Source: CBDDBH01 sp965225625 (GTDB lineage Bacteria > Pseudomonadota > Gammaproteobacteria > JADZEE01). Taken from it: a stretch of DNA of 64,000 nt. The translations under genes and the position numbers were made by a program. Numbering within the stretch: position 1 is the stretch's first letter; every line of letters begins with the position of its first letter. The notes below the pieces were generated by a model, which was not told the origin of the DNA, searched no databases, and saw only the letters and a list, made by a program, of their open reading frames with translations. Location of the stretch: positions 124,001 to 188,000 of the forward strand of contig CBDDBH010000024.1 of the NCBI GenBank assembly GCA_965225625.1. The letters are read 5' to 3'. This document shows, piece by piece, positions 62,006-64,000 of this stretch.

Positions 62006-63186
62006 TTGTTGTCGTCATCCCCTCGTAGCTGCGGATCGATACCGGAAGTTGTCAGCATTTGCCGGATGACGTTGTCCCTTCCGTCATGGTTGAGGCTACA
62101 AGAATTCGGATAGGTTATGTTGAAGGTCTTGGTCCCTGCACGTTTTCCCGGTTCGACTTCGAATATCGCCTTTATGCTGACCTGTGTAATGAAGAAAGCG
62201 GGTGGATTGAGTTCCCTGAGCAGATCGTAAACTGCCATTTTGTTGTCTTTGGTATCTGCCTCCAACACGATGCGTCGCCTGGATCCAGGCTTCAGCGTTA
62301 ATCTAATTTTGGTAACAATCGCATCGCTGATCCCCGAATCCGCCGGGAACTTGAACTCAAAATTGGGATCGGCCATCGGATCAAGGTCGTATACCCGTCT
62401 GTCGATTGTGCCATCAGCCAAGGCATCCAGTTTCAGGATAGTTTTGGCAAATGTTTGTTGCAGTACCGGCACCGCCTTGGTGTTCTTTGGCGCATAGATG
62501 TCAAGAGAACCTTCGTTCTCAGAATAGACGAAGATGATTTCAAACGCTGGATGTCGGGAACGAGTCGTGAGCCTATTACGTTCCCACTCCACACCAGACT
62601 GGCCGTAGTCTTCCGGATAGGCAAAAAAATACTCTTTTCCTGTCTCTACTTTTCGGTAGGGTTCCACTTTGCAGTTGCGGCCGCGGCCTTCTCTTTTGTT
62701 GAAATAGCCGCTGATCGCCTTTTCGAGTTGGAGGATATCTTCATCATCGACATGAGGTGGCACGTGCGGCAGGTCGTTACGCTTTTTCCAATACCGGCCG
62801 CTGACGTTGTCGGCATGGAGCAGAGCCGATGCGCCTTTCCAGTAGGTGGGCTTACCGAGAAAAGCCCACATCGTTTTGGCATGGTAGCCATCGATGGTGG
62901 AAAGCTCCTCGGCGAAGGTCTCATCTCCGTCGAACAGCGCCTCATTGCATAGGGCGCTAATGCCGCCGTCGCCGGCCAGAGCATTGATGTCCTGAAAGTG
63001 TACCTCCACGGTTGCCTGCTGTTCTTCTGATAGGGCAGCGAATGCCTCGAAAACGGGTTCGATTTCGGTCTCTTTCAACTTTTCCAAATCGATACCTAAC
63101 ACAATACCACGCTCCTCGAAGTAGCGAGCCAACCACTTATTTGGCATCCGCCGAAAGAATTGCCGGCGTTGATACTGGTTGTTCAT
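62002..63186 (-). CDS. Island protein of unknown function
   Basis: 394 residues from ATG 63186 with AAGGGTG upstream. Opens FFRRMPNKWLARYFEERGI and has mixed alpha/beta composition, with segments such as EIIFVYSENEGSLDIYAP and YDLDPMADPNFEFKFPADSG. No catalytic motif, signal or membrane helix is recognisable. Coupled to the next gene by a 4-nt overlap, and first in the leftward train of the polymerase. The function is not deducible. Confidence 0.78.
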   Translation of the reverse strand: MNNQYQRRQFFRRMPNKWLARYFEERGIVLGIDLEKLKETEIEPVFEAFAALSEEQQATVEVHFQDINALAGDGGISALCNEALFDGDETFAEELSTIDGYHAKTMWAFLGKPTYWKGASALLHADNVSGRYWKKRNDLPHVPPHVDDEDILQLEKAISGYFNKREGRGRNCKVEPYRKVETGKEYFFAYPEDYGQSGVEWERNRLTTRSRHPAFEIIFVYSENEGSLDIYAPKNTKAVPVLQQTFAKTILKLDALADGTIDRRVYDLDPMADPNFEFKFPADSGISDAIVTKIRLTLKPGSRRRIVLEADTKDNKMAVYDLLRELNPPAFFITQVSIKAIFEVEPGKRAGTKTFNITYPNSCSLNHDGRDNVIRQMLTTSGIDPQLRGDDDNK

Positions 63187-63369
63187 GATTTCACCCTTTT
63201 CGGGTTGGAATACTATTAGTGTAACTGCAGAAATATGGGGTCATACGCGAAAAATGAATTTAGGCAGCGATGCGGAGGGAAACCCCATTGAATACAACGC
63301 ACTACCAGATTTTTCGATCGTCTTGAGGTAAAATTCGGTTAATGTTTTCGGGTAAAAACGAGGACGGTT

Positions 63370-63990
63370 ATGGGTGGTTTCGGTAGCGGTAACTGGTATC
63401 GCTGGAACAAGCGGGAATGTATCGATGACCACATCAGCGTCGACGTCCGGCGCTGGAAACGAGAAGGTTTTCTAACGGTCGGGAACCGGTTTGGGTGGCA
63501 GTGGACGGGCAATGGTGAGGGTTCCGACAGTATCCGGATATGCGTGGAGCACGACGGGGTCGTGCTGATCTATCGTCAGCGGGTTCGTGGCGGCGATTGG
63601 CAGGATATTGAAGAGACTGTTCCTCTGGTGTACACGGACTGCATTTACGGTGGCCGGCGAGCGTGGTTTCAGTGTCCTTCATGTTGTCGACGGGCGGCGA
63701 AACTCTATAGTCAGGTTCCGTATTTTATTTGTCGCGTTTGCTGTGACCTCCCGTATCAAAGCCAGGGGGAATCTGTCTCGGATCGGGCCATGCGGAAGAC
63801 CCGCCGGATCCGCCGAAAGCTGGATGCCAGCATGAGCCTGATGGAACCCATCTGGACAAAGCCGAAAGGGATGCACTGGAAAACCTTCGAGCGGTTAAAG
63901 CGCGAGGCGGAAAATGCAGAACACGTTTCGTTGTATGAGATCGCGAAGCATTTGCCGGGACTCGCGGAGTACTTCCCGGATATGTACTAG
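63370..63990 (+). CDS. GGFGSG-type island protein with a zinc-ribbon-like motif
   Basis: 206 residues. MGGFGSGNWYRWNKRECIDD opens a family seen in integrated elements. CPSC...CRVC (about residues 117-137, separated by about 20 residues) looks like a zinc ribbon. A basic helical tail (RKTRRIRRKLDASMS) follows. It is divergent from the leftward train; the 183-nt gap before it holds no further gene, only possible promoters. Function unknown. Confidence 0.7.
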   Translation: MGGFGSGNWYRWNKRECIDDHISVDVRRWKREGFLTVGNRFGWQWTGNGEGSDSIRICVEHDGVVLIYRQRVRGGDWQDIEETVPLVYTDCIYGGRRAWFQCPSCCRRAAKLYSQVPYFICRVCCDLPYQSQGESVSDRAMRKTRRIRRKLDASMSLMEPIWTKPKGMHWKTFERLKREAENAEHVSLYEIAKHLPGLAEYFPDMY

Positions 63991-64000
63991 CCTTGCTGGC

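Larger units (their letters stand above)
56783..64000. mobile_element. Integrated island or prophage-like element at the tRNA-Arg 3' end, right part outside the window
   Basis: Immediately after the tRNA come an integrase, an AlpA-like protein, a winged-helix-like protein, a PolA-type DNA polymerase and four proteins of unknown function, all but the last transcribed leftward. No structural phage genes, conjugation genes or rRNA are seen up to the window end. The left junction should be the 3' portion of the tRNA. The matching right repeat is not in the window, so the length is unknown. Confidence 0.82.

Noticed and set aside
1..64000. CRISPR arrays or rRNA genes
   Set aside because: No regularly spaced direct repeats or rRNA signature sequences were seen.

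Overview
The window is a moderately GC-rich proteobacterial chromosome segment, most likely from an environmental gammaproteobacterium. Support for this is two large TonB-dependent receptors, a DUF1329 protein, a CspA-type cold shock protein, a CCA-encoding tRNA-Arg and gammaproteobacterial-style promoters and terminators. No rRNA, ribosomal protein or other strong phylogenetic marker is present, so the placement is an inference.

Layout. 1-4.4 kb: the 5' part of a molybdopterin oxidoreductase gene, preceded by a glutathione S-transferase gene that is cut in two by a complete IS66 element with a perfect 8-bp target duplication. 4.5-14.7 kb: cold shock gene, an MFS/Rieske oxygenase pair, a 2-oxoacid decarboxylase, EamA and SLC13 transporters, an acyl-CoA dehydrogenase and a frameshifted SYLF gene. 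14.9-27.2 kb: a [2Fe-2S] ferredoxin, TonB receptor, hydrolase, formylglycine-generating enzyme, HIT and VOC proteins, then a same-strand row of MFS_3 (frameshifted), DUF1329, GST, tandem DUF427 and sirtuin genes. 27.2-38.6 kb: an aromatic-type catabolic region with a dihydroxyphthalate-decarboxylase-like protein, a DsbA/FrnE-like gene with an in-frame TGA, an HpaB hydroxylase, an O-methyltransferase, a PaaK-type CoA ligase, an Asp/Glu racemase-family protein, a two-subunit Rieske dioxygenase and a flavin monooxygenase. 38.9-56.6 kb: MFS, an IS4-family element, NmrA-like, PD40-repeat, further flavin and FAD monooxygenases (one fused to cytochrome b5), a second TonB receptor (frameshifted), HD, amidohydrolase, secreted methyltransferase and another luciferase-like gene. 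56.7 kb to the end: tRNA-Arg(TCG), a tyrosine integrase at its 3' end, and a leftward gene train including a family A DNA polymerase. This is an integrated island that runs off the window.

How the genes fit together. Oxygenases, CoA ligase, acyl-CoA dehydrogenase, methyltransferase, uptake transporters and TonB receptors suggest uptake and oxidative breakdown of aromatic or terpenoid-like compounds. No complete named pathway can be read from the window. The genes sit in short two- to five-gene runs, with few recognisable regulators.

The most interesting signals are the following. (a) The DsbA/FrnE-like gene at 28835-29458 has TGA exactly where the first cysteine of the C-P-W-C active site belongs, followed by a hairpin that fits the bacterial SECIS pattern, so it is a probable selenoprotein. 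(b) There are three long palindromes around the word GGGTCAGATACAC; the arms of each copy are nearly perfect inverted repeats but differ from copy to copy, and one copy is split by the IS4 element with a 9-bp target duplication. (c) An FAD monooxygenase is fused to a cytochrome b5 domain. (d) The tRNA-Arg island carries its own PolA-type polymerase. Three genes contain single frameshifts (SYLF, MFS_3, TonB receptor) that could be real decay or sequence errors.
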